Shown here in pieces: positions 25,553 through 31,904 of a stretch of DNA of 37,827 bases (positions within the stretch are counted from its first letter, which is position 1; each line of letters starts with the position of its first letter). The notes beneath the pieces are model-generated. The model saw nothing but the letters and a program-made list of their open reading frames with translations, made no database searches and had not been told where the DNA came from. The position numbers and the translations under genes were made by a program. Source of the stretch: Spirochaetota bacterium. Lineage in GTDB: Bacteria > Spirochaetota > B62-G9 > DRHN01. Where the stretch lies: assembly GCA_011049595.1 (NCBI GenBank), contig DRHN01000219.1, forward strand, positions 1 through 37,827, read 5' to 3'.

Positions 25553-26951
25553 ACGCTGAATCACATAGAAGAAGATAGGATTGCTGAGGCGTATTAAACG
25601 TCTCGAGAAGCACCTTTCTATTTATTGACTGGGTTACTTTTCTGTTTAAAACCTTATCATAAACCTTTAAAAGATTGTCCCTGTTCTTTTGAAGAGAATA
25701 CTCACTTTCGACAATTTTCTTATTTGTGTCGACTATCTCACGCTCATTGTCAGAAAAAACAATATTTTCTAAAAAAGGATTTATGTCAAGAACTTTTTTA
25801 TATTTTTTTCTGCTGTTTATTAAATTCAGCATGACCTGTTTCTGCAGGATGCCGTTCAGATACCCGAAATCAATACATCCCTCTTCTGTCAACTTCTGAA
25901 AATCTTCATCGATCTTCCAGTCTTCATAGGACATTCCGTATAGCCTGAGTTTTTCGATATAACAGTTTTGCCATTTTCGCGCAAAAAGATCTCTGTCCAT
26001 AAAATCAAGGGGGATGAGAATTTTTCTATAAAGATGGTCCAGCAATAATCCTTTTTTAAAAAAATCTGAACAAATGTCAGGCAAGAGTCTTCCGAAAAGC
26101 ATCCTTCCAATACCCCAGGGTTCGAGGTAGGTAAGCCCGAACCCCTCCTTGACACTGGTTGTTATCATACAGCAGCTCTTTGAAAGAACGGTTTCGTAAT
26201 CGTTATCCACACCCAGACGGAACAGAACCTTCAGTTTCTCGCTTTTTACAAAATCCATCCAGCCATGATAGCTCTGCCGGTCCAGCGGTGATGTGGGCTC
26301 GAGGGTGATCCCCACCTTCCTGTTATCCGCAATGAAAAGCGAGACCAGCACTGCCTCCCCAATATTTTTCCTCCTTATCGCGCGGATCGGGTATAGAATA
26401 ATATCTCTGTCTTTAATATCAGTCTTTATATTCAGCTGATGCACAGGGTTTGGTATATAATGCAGCCCCTCCTCCTTCAACCCTGATCTGATCAATACCC
26501 CGAAATCCCTCATGTTGATAACCCCGTAATGGCAGTCGGCCGGATACTCTTCGCTGCGATAGCCGTAAGGTCTGCCATCTTCAGCAAAATCGTGGATCTG
26601 AAGCAGGACTTTCTCACCCATGGAAATAAGCGCATTTATCACCTTTATAAAGTCTTTGTTTTTCCCAAGGATCGGATTGTGGACATGAAAAAGATCCGGG
26701 CCATCTTTCCATTCAGTGTGAGCGGCATTCATGATCGATCTTGCAATTGTGTCAGGCCTTGTGCTGTCATTTCTGTCTCTGTCATAAGAAATGGCCGGAA
26801 CAACGGTGAAAGGGAAAGGGCCCGGCCGGGACGGGGGTTCACCCACAACTGCAAGAGGTTCAACTGAAGCATTTAAGGATTTTACTTGCTCCTCAATAAC
26901 TTTGGTTACGCCTCCGGGCCGGAGGTGATGATGTAAATATACTATCTTCAT
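25545..26951 (-). CDS. Glycosyltransferase, GT4-like, with long C-terminal extension
   Basis: 468 residues. The N-terminus MKIVYLHHHLRPGGVTKVIEEQV has the GT4-type acceptor-domain opening with a glycine loop. The C-terminal half shows ILYPIRAIRRKNIGEAVLVS and a TTSVKEGFGLTYLEPWGIG segment in the place of the nucleotide-sugar-binding E-x7-E motif. The last ~130 residues are charged and helical (INSRKKYKKVLDINPFLENI onward), with no match I recognise. The ATG at 26951 begins seven bases after the acyltransferase stop; a longer upstream reading would overlap that gene and lacks any start signal. It is divergent in sequence from the other GT4 of this cluster. The sugar donor and acceptor are unknown; a role in the glucosylglycerate-related pathway is inferred only from position. 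Confidence 0.72.
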   Translation of the reverse strand: MKIVYLHHHLRPGGVTKVIEEQVKSLNASVEPLAVVGEPPSRPGPFPFTVVPAISYDRDRNDSTRPDTIARSIMNAAHTEWKDGPDLFHVHNPILGKNKDFIKVINALISMGEKVLLQIHDFAEDGRPYGYRSEEYPADCHYGVINMRDFGVLIRSGLKEEGLHYIPNPVHQLNIKTDIKDRDIILYPIRAIRRKNIGEAVLVSLFIADNRKVGITLEPTSPLDRQSYHGWMDFVKSEKLKVLFRLGVDNDYETVLSKSCCMITTSVKEGFGLTYLEPWGIGRMLFGRLLPDICSDFFKKGLLLDHLYRKILIPLDFMDRDLFARKWQNCYIEKLRLYGMSYEDWKIDEDFQKLTEEGCIDFGYLNGILQKQVMLNLINSRKKYKKVLDINPFLENIVFSDNEREIVDTNKKIVESEYSLQKNRDNLLKVYDKVLNRKVTQSINRKVLLETFNTPQQSYLLLCDSAYG

Positions 26952-26958
26952 GTCTTTT

Positions 26959-27666
26959 TTAGAGCACGTGCTCCTTCGGATTCTCCAGGATGCTTTTGAG
27001 CTCGGAAAGAAATAAAGCGCCTGTTGAGCCATCCACAGCCCTGTGATCACAGGAGAGCGTCATTTTCATTCTCTGCCCGATTCCGACAGCACCATCCTCC
27101 ACCACAGGGACCTCTCTTATCGCTCCGGTTGCCAGGATCATCGACTGAGGGGGGTTAATAATTGCAATACATTCTTCAATACCGAACATACCCAGGTTGG
27201 AAAGTGTGAATGTCCCCCCCATGCTTTCCCTGGGGCGCAGCTTCTTATTTCTGGCCTTTTCAACCAGCACACCGGATTCTTCACTTATATTAAAAAGAGT
27301 CTTTTCTTCGCAGTTTCTAACCGCGGGAGTCAAAAGCCCCCCTTCCACAGCAACGGCAAGACAGACATTTATATTTTTATAATATCTGATCCTGTCATCG
27401 ATATACGATACGTTGCATTCCGGGTGGTTCAGCATTACAAGAGCGACCGCTTTTATGATAATATCATTATAACTTATCTTAATAGTCCCGGAGGAATTAA
27501 GATCGTTTCTTAACTCGATCATATTTTTCATATCCGTGTCTACCGTGAGATAAAAATGCGGAATCGTAAGCTTGCTTTCCAGCAATCTTTTTCCAATTAC
27601 TTTACGCAGCAAAGGCGCGTTTTCTTCACTGTACTCCGGGGCTCCGTATATGTCAGCTTCACTCAT
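26959..27666 (-). CDS. E2-type acyltransferase catalytic domain without lipoyl domain
   Basis: 235 residues. It matches only the catalytic domain of 2-oxoacid dehydrogenase E2 (chloramphenicol-acetyltransferase fold): RKVIGKRLLESKLTIPHFYL at the start, GGTFTLSNLGMFG, INPPQSMILATGAI, and the active-site motif SCDHRAVDG with H208 and D212. A normal E2 adds one or more lipoyl domains and a peripheral subunit-binding domain at the N-terminus. Here the protein begins directly at the catalytic domain. No E1 or E3 gene is in the window. It is the first gene of the glycosyltransferase operon (AAGGAG before its ATG; next gene seven bases on). It may act as a free acyl-CoA-dependent acyltransferase, perhaps acylating the glycoside, or be the core of a complex whose lipoyl protein is elsewhere. 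Confidence 0.85.
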   Translation of the reverse strand: MSEADIYGAPEYSEENAPLLRKVIGKRLLESKLTIPHFYLTVDTDMKNMIELRNDLNSSGTIKISYNDIIIKAVALVMLNHPECNVSYIDDRIRYYKNINVCLAVAVEGGLLTPAVRNCEEKTLFNISEESGVLVEKARNKKLRPRESMGGTFTLSNLGMFGIEECIAIINPPQSMILATGAIREVPVVEDGAVGIGQRMKMTLSCDHRAVDGSTGALFLSELKSILENPKEHVL

Positions 27667-27963
27667 TGCAGTCTCCTTAGCGTTCCCTTTGATCTGTTTG
27701 CTTTTATTTCATTTACGCAAAATCAGGATTCCCAAAAGATATAGAAAAACTGATAAAGTGAAAAGTAACTTTTCATGATACATTCATAAATTGATATTAA
27801 AAAGTTATTGCAAAAAAAAGAAATGTGTGAGATTATGCTGTAAAAGCTAAAATGTGTATCTTAAAAGAAACCGGAACGTCGAAATGTGGTTTCGATTTTC
27901 AAAAGAAGTTTGAAATTCTTCAGGAAAATGCTATATTTAATATTATAAGGGGCAGGTTTCAAA

Positions 27964-28782
27964 ATGACCAAGAACGAGTTTCAAAAAAAAGTTATAGAGC
28001 TTTTAAAAAAATATCATCCAAATACAAGGATGAAGGAAAAGATAATTCCTTTGTTTTCCATAGTGGATAATCTGACGCAGGACGAAATGGGGGATGTGTA
28101 CAATATGCTGGAGGAGGCGATCGTTACCCAGAAGGAATCCGATAAACTTACAGTTAATCTGAATACCGTTTTTGCAGAGTTTAACCATACGATCCAGGAT
28201 GTCTCAAAAAGACTTTCTGAAATTCAGAAAAGACTTGAAAGTGAAAATAAACCTTCTCCCGATTTATCCGCCTCTGGGGTAAAAGAATTTTCCGGGTCGC
28301 GCAGCGTAAAGGAACTTTATAATATTAAACGTGGACCTACTATGAAATTTAACAAACATTCATTTCAGAGTGAAAAGCCCAGCTTCGGTTTAAAGTTGAA
28401 CAAACTTTTTTCGTCCTTTATAACCGAGTATGGGCCGGAAAATGTGACAATGGTTGTAAGTGATTCAATAATCTACGCGAACAATTTAATTTTAAGGGTA
28501 TCACTCAAAACCCAGGATGTCATCATAAGTTCTGCTAAATCAATAAAATTTTTTAAAACTCCCGGGAATGATAACTTTCTCATAACCGATAAACCCGAGA
28601 TCATCCCCTGCGGGAATGAAAAAAATTTTTATTTTAAATATATTACTTATGAAGATATCTTGCATCTCACGAACGGGAACTTTTTCAAGGTATTTCACAA
28701 AGATATTTTACAATACTATAAAAGACACGAGGTCGCAATTCCTCCCAAACTCAAAAAAGTAGGGTATTTCAAATTTGAATAG
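27964..28782 (+). CDS. Hypothetical protein with N-terminal coiled coil
   Basis: 272 residues, no recognised family. The first ~95 residues are charged and helical with heptad-like spacing (MLEEAIVTQKESDKLTVNLN, VSKRLSEIQKRLE), suggesting a coiled coil and oligomerisation. A low-complexity Ser/Lys linker follows (about 95-140). The C-terminal ~130 residues are a mixed alpha/beta domain ending in a basic tail. There is no signal peptide or membrane segment, so it is probably cytoplasmic. GGGGCAGGT lies upstream of the ATG. It stands alone, divergent from the acyltransferase operon across a 297-base AT-rich gap in which I see no gene, and converges on recR. Confidence 0.65.
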   Translation: MTKNEFQKKVIELLKKYHPNTRMKEKIIPLFSIVDNLTQDEMGDVYNMLEEAIVTQKESDKLTVNLNTVFAEFNHTIQDVSKRLSEIQKRLESENKPSPDLSASGVKEFSGSRSVKELYNIKRGPTMKFNKHSFQSEKPSFGLKLNKLFSSFITEYGPENVTMVVSDSIIYANNLILRVSLKTQDVIISSAKSIKFFKTPGNDNFLITDKPEIIPCGNEKNFYFKYITYEDILHLTNGNFFKVFHKDILQYYKRHEVAIPPKLKKVGYFKFE

Positions 28783-28827
28783 ACGGCTGCTGCTCTCTGT
28801 TTAAAACCGATCTATATCCTTTGGAAG

Positions 28828-28840
28828 CGCGGGCCCCGCG
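28828..28840. repeat. GC-only palindrome between convergent genes
   Basis: CGCGGGCCCCGCG is a 13-base palindrome around a central C. It is conspicuous in an otherwise AT-richer 112-base gap between the unknown coiled-coil gene and recR. It has no loop, so it cannot form an ordinary terminator hairpin. A protein-binding or restriction-type site is possible. Confidence 0.3.
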
Positions 28841-28894
28841 GCAACCCTGGCCTTTCGGGTCATTTAATCTTATCCTTTCAGCTCAATTGAATGA

Positions 28895-29491
28895 TCAAAT
28901 GGGGGTCCTGCCTGAAAGAGCTTTGGAAAGAGTAACCGCGTCCGCATATTCAAGGTCTCCCCCAACGGGAAGTCCGCTGGCGATCCTGGTTACTGAAACG
29001 CCCAATGGTTTTATCAATTTTGAAATATAAAGTGCTGTGACATCTCCCTCGATATTCGGGTCAGTAGCCAGGATTATCTCATCAACTTCGTTATTCTCGA
29101 TCCTTTTTATAAGCTCTTTGATCCTCAGGTCATCCGGGCCGACACCGTCAAGAGGGGAAATCACACCCATCAGTACATGATATACACCGTTATAGGTGCC
29201 GCTTTTCTCGACCGCCCAGATGTCCTTGGGCTCCTCAACAATACAGATGACCTTGCCATTCCGGCGTGAATTTGCACATATCTCGCAAAGATCACTCTCG
29301 GTAAAGCTAAAGCAAATTCTGCAAAATTTTACGTTTTTTTTAACCTCAAATAGCGCCTCGGCAAGATTTTTCGCAATCAGGGCGTCCTCTTTCAGTATAA
29401 AAAAAACGAGTCGTTCCGCGGTTTTTCTCCCGATTCCCGGCAATTTTGAGAATTCATGTATCAATCTGGAAATAGAGCCTTTTTGGTTCAA
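28895..29491 (-). CDS. recR: Recombination protein RecR
   Basis: 198 residues, the usual length. RecR works with RecF and RecO to load RecA at single-strand gaps. In order: the helix-hairpin-helix KLPGIGRKTAERLVFF, a four-cysteine zinc finger (CRICFSFTESDLCEIC), and the Toprim domain with CIVEEPKDIWAVE and ILATDPNIEGDVTALY. The C-terminal tail LPVGGDLEYADAVTLSKAL-type segment is intact. The start codon is TTG, immediately after the ybaB stop TAG, with GAGGTG nine bases before it inside ybaB, so expression is coupled. The gene order dnaX-ybaB-recR is one of the most conserved in bacteria. Confidence 0.97.
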   Translation of the reverse strand: MNQKGSISRLIHEFSKLPGIGRKTAERLVFFILKEDALIAKNLAEALFEVKKNVKFCRICFSFTESDLCEICANSRRNGKVICIVEEPKDIWAVEKSGTYNGVYHVLMGVISPLDGVGPDDLRIKELIKRIENNEVDEIILATDPNIEGDVTALYISKLIKPLGVSVTRIASGLPVGGDLEYADAVTLSKALSGRTPI

Positions 29492-29812
29492 CTAAAACGG
29501 CACCTCAAGACCGGGGATATTCAAACCGCCGGTTATTTTTGACATTTCGAGCTTTACCGTCTCATCCATTTTATGCATAGCATCATTTACAGCCGCGACC
29601 ACTAAATCTTCCAACATCTCTTTATCGTCAGGATTTACGACTTCCTTCGATATTTTTATCTCTACTACTTCATGCTTTCCGTTGACCACTGCTTTCACCA
29701 TGTCTCCACCGGCACTCCCTGCAGCTTCTTTGTTGACAAGTTCAGCCTGCATTTTCTTTATTTTTTCCTGAAGTTCCTGTGCCTGTTTTAAGAAGTTCAT
29801 ATTCAAACCCAT
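29492..29812 (-). CDS. ybaB: YbaB/EbfC nucleoid-associated protein
   Basis: 106 residues. YbaB/EbfC proteins are small dimeric DNA-binding proteins that coat the nucleoid. The family pattern is clear: FLKQAQELQEKIKKMQAELV (N-terminal helix), AAGSAGGDMVKAVVNGKHEVVEIKIS (glycine turn and strands), and LEDLVVAAVNDAMHKMDE followed by MSKITGGLNIPG. The ATG at 29812 shares its A with the dnaX stop (TAATG), and GGAGG lies six bases before it within dnaX, so translation is coupled. An internal ATG four codons later is less well placed. Confidence 0.95.
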   Translation of the reverse strand: MGLNMNFLKQAQELQEKIKKMQAELVNKEAAGSAGGDMVKAVVNGKHEVVEIKISKEVVNPDDKEMLEDLVVAAVNDAMHKMDETVKLEMSKITGGLNIPGLEVPF

Positions 29813-31392
29813 TAATTGCCTCCATAATTATTATTAGGTATGATCTCGCCTTTAAACACATCAATGACCTTGGATACCTCCGGGGAAAGAGGCGGGTCTT
29901 CTTTGCCGGGAGCCTTCCTGTTGTTAATAACAAAATTAACACGTATATCCAGCTGTAGTAATTTATTTATCTCTTTTTCGATAAACTTTTTTGTAGAATC
30001 TTCATTTACATGTTCATAGCTCAATCTTTCATTCTGCTCATAAGTCACCGTCAATAAATTGTTATCAAAATTATATTTTTTTGCCCTGTTTAGAAACTCA
30101 GCGATAGCCCGCCTTTTTTTTGAAAAATGTGAAATGATACGCTTGATCATGTCGGCGTTATCTTCTGAAGCGTTGCTTACATCTTTTTCCTCGTTATCTT
30201 CGGGGGGCGGAGTATTCTTTTTTTCATCGGCAACCTGGCCGCCGGCCGTAATTTTTTGTTTAAGTTCTTCAAGCCTCTTAATAAGTGATACAGGCTGAAT
30301 AATATCTTTATATCGGACCAGCTTTATTAAGGTGATTTCCAATAATTCACGTGCCAGGCCGCTGTTTTTTGTGTCAAGATAGGTCCTGGAAAGGAGCACG
30401 AGTATGTTGTTGATATCTTTTTTGGTAAAGGAAGAGAGAAAGGACTTCATAGTATCTATGTCCTGTTCCGGCAGATCTACCAGATTTGACGTTTCTTTGT
30501 CGGCCGCGAGAATGTAAAGGTTCCGAAAATATTCGATCAACCCGGTAACAAGGGTACTGACCTCCATTCCGTCACGCAGGAGCTTATCCAGCAGAGAAAC
30601 AGCTGTGCTGAAGTCTTCCCCGGCGATCGATCTCGCAAATTCGTGATATATATCATAGCTCGGTATCCCAAGCACATAAAACACATCTTCTTCTTTGATG
30701 GTTCCCTCGCAGTATGAGATCATCTGGTCCAGCACGGATTGAGCGTCCCTCATGGCGCCCACAGCGCTTTTTGCTATCCAGAAGAGCGCATCTTCCTCCG
30801 CTTCCATCGATACATCCCGAAGGACCTTTTTTAGCATTTTCACGATTTCAGGTATGGCTATCCGTTTGAAGACAAACTGCTGACATCTCGAGCGTATAGT
30901 CTGGGGAACTTTATTGATCTCTGTGGTCGCGAACATGAATATCACATGGGAGGGAGGCTCCTCCAGAGTCTTCAGCAGCGCGTTAAAAGCCTCAGATGTC
31001 AGCATATGAACTTCATCTATTATGTAGATCTTATACTTTGCGGCGGACGGAACAAATCTTATATTCTCGCGCAGCTGTCTTATCTCATCGATCCTTCTGT
31101 TTGACGCTCCATCTATTTCAACCAGGTCAAGAGACCTGCCTTCGGTGATCTCGGTGCAAAAGGTGCACTCATTACAGGGAGTGGGAGTAGGCCCGTTTTT
31201 ACAGTTGAGGGCTTTTGCGAATATCCTCGCGGCCGAGGTCTTACCTATACCCCTGGGGCCTGAAAAGATATAAGCGTGTCCTACCCTTTCTTTGAGAATA
31301 GCGTTTTTAAGAGTATTGGCTATATGTTCCTGACCGACAAGTTCTTCAAATACCTGCGGTCTGTATTTTCGCGCGGTTACGATGTAAGCCAT
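29812..31392 (-). CDS. dnaX: DNA polymerase III gamma/tau subunit
   Basis: 526 residues. DnaX is the AAA+ clamp-loader motor of the replicative polymerase. Visible are ARKYRPQVFEELVGQEH at the N-terminus, Walker A GPRGIGKTSAARIF, zinc-binding cysteines (CNECTFC and the preceding C), Walker B IIDEVHML, TLEEPPSHVIFMFATTE and the arginine-finger motif SRCQQF. Residues after ~370 form a charged, low-complexity linker, then a tau-specific C-terminal domain. At codons 390-392 the sequence GAA AAA AAG contains the A AAA AAG slippery heptamer in the 0-frame phase used for programmed frameshifting in E. coli dnaX, so a shorter gamma-like form is likely. The gene heads the dnaX-ybaB-recR operon, downstream of the SRP RNA. 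Confidence 0.96.
   Translation of the reverse strand: MAYIVTARKYRPQVFEELVGQEHIANTLKNAILKERVGHAYIFSGPRGIGKTSAARIFAKALNCKNGPTPTPCNECTFCTEITEGRSLDLVEIDGASNRRIDEIRQLRENIRFVPSAAKYKIYIIDEVHMLTSEAFNALLKTLEEPPSHVIFMFATTEINKVPQTIRSRCQQFVFKRIAIPEIVKMLKKVLRDVSMEAEEDALFWIAKSAVGAMRDAQSVLDQMISYCEGTIKEEDVFYVLGIPSYDIYHEFARSIAGEDFSTAVSLLDKLLRDGMEVSTLVTGLIEYFRNLYILAADKETSNLVDLPEQDIDTMKSFLSSFTKKDINNILVLLSRTYLDTKNSGLARELLEITLIKLVRYKDIIQPVSLIKRLEELKQKITAGGQVADEKKNTPPPEDNEEKDVSNASEDNADMIKRIISHFSKKRRAIAEFLNRAKKYNFDNNLLTVTYEQNERLSYEHVNEDSTKKFIEKEINKLLQLDIRVNFVINNRKAPGKEDPPLSPEVSKVIDVFKGEIIPNNNYGGN
30194..30223 (-). other. Candidate programmed -1 frameshift site in dnaX
   Basis: On the coding strand A AAA AAG (30223-30217) is in the X-XXY-YYZ phase. 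A -1 shift re-reads the last G and gives GAA TAC TCC GCC CCC CGA AGA TAA, stopping at 30196-30194 after seven extra codons. The product would be about 399 residues: the ATPase and collar domains without the tau tail. I see no strong downstream stem-loop; AGG occurs some 15 bases upstream. Transcriptional slippage on the seven-A run could give a similar result. Confidence 0.65.
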
Positions 31393-31492
31393 TCTTCAAC
31401 CCGGAGAAATATGATTATATTAAAATGATATGAGACCTTCACAGCTCATGCAGTATTAAATTTCTATCCCGGTGCCTGACAGCATCCGATCG

Positions 31493-31640
31493 GGGCTTAT
31501 TTCACAGTGCCTGCTCCAACCGGATAGCAAATTCACAAAAACAGAACGCTTGCCGTTGCTCCCTTCCGGGCCTGGCGGGGTTGAGCGACTGCCCTTTGAA
31601 TCGTACCCGGTTTTCACAGCAGGCACTGTGAAATAAGCCC
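31493..31640 (-). ncRNA. ffs: Signal recognition particle RNA (4.5S type)
   Basis: On the minus strand CCAGGCCCGGAAGGGAGCAA is the diagnostic domain IV of SRP RNA: a GGAA tetraloop closed by CCC/GGG (31561-31570) and the asymmetric internal loop that binds Ffh. Outside it, complementary segments continue as a rod: CCGGGTA pairs with TATCCGG, and GATTC with GAAT. The outermost 23 bases (31618-31640) are a perfect reverse complement of 31493-31515, so I set the gene ends there. The true ends could be further in. No Alu domain is seen, so it is the small bacterial form. It lies between tRNA-Ser and dnaX, a common bacterial arrangement. Confidence 0.85.
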
Positions 31641-31679
31641 AAACAAGGCACTGTGAAATAAGCCCAAACAAGGCACTGT
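31621..31679. repeat. 25-bp tandem repeat, 2.4 copies, at the 5' side of the SRP RNA
   Basis: A 25-base unit starting AGGCACTGTGAAATAAGCCC occurs at 31621-31645 and exactly again at 31646-31670, with a nine-base third copy at 31671-31679. The unit contains the 5' arm of the SRP RNA's terminal helix, so two additional pairing partners for the 3' arm (31493-31515) lie upstream of the presumed RNA start. It is not a CRISPR: units abut with no spacers. Confidence 0.9.
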
Positions 31680-31683
31680 TCAT

Positions 31684-31713
31684 ACTAAATTGAGCGGTTT
31701 CACCGCGACTAAT
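31684..31713 (-). repeat. Dispersed-repeat copy abutting the tRNA-Ser 3' end
   Basis: Read on the minus strand, these 30 bases (starting ATTAGTCGCGG, ending CTCAATTTAGT) match 21396-21425 at 26 of 30 positions. The match begins at the first base after the tRNA discriminator. It contains the hairpin GCGGT-GAA-ACCGC (31694-31706), which could help terminate or process the tRNA transcript. Part of the same repeat family occurs at 21.3-21.5 kb. Confidence 0.6.
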
Positions 31714-31801
31714 CGGAGAGAGTGGGATTCGAACCCACGGTACCTGGTTAAGGTACACACGCTTTCCAAGCGTGCTCCTTCGGCCCCTCGGACATCTCTC
31801 C
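31714..31801 (-). tRNA. tRNA-Ser (anticodon GGA)
   Basis: 88 bases. The acceptor stem GGAGAGA/TCTCTCC has discriminator G. The anticodon arm CACGC-TTGGAAA-GCGTG gives anticodon GGA. A long class II variable arm (GTACCT/AGGTAC) and T arm GTGGG-TTCGAAT-CCCAC identify serine. CCA is not encoded. It is followed on the same strand by the SRP RNA and dnaX. Confidence 0.97.
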
Positions 31802-31904
31802 GGCAGATCAAACAGCAATTTGAATATACAAAATCGTAATATAAAAATCAATCCAAACTATCAGCTCACTGGGGGTTAATAAAAGATTTCAGCCATTTCA
31901 CTAA

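Noticed and set aside
31621-31679. Direct repeats resembling a short CRISPR array
   Set aside because: The 25-base units are directly adjacent with no spacers, and no cas genes are present.
31456-31851. Open reading frame of 131 codons on the minus strand
   Set aside because: It runs through the SRP RNA and tRNA-Ser genes, whose structures are clear, and has no protein family features.
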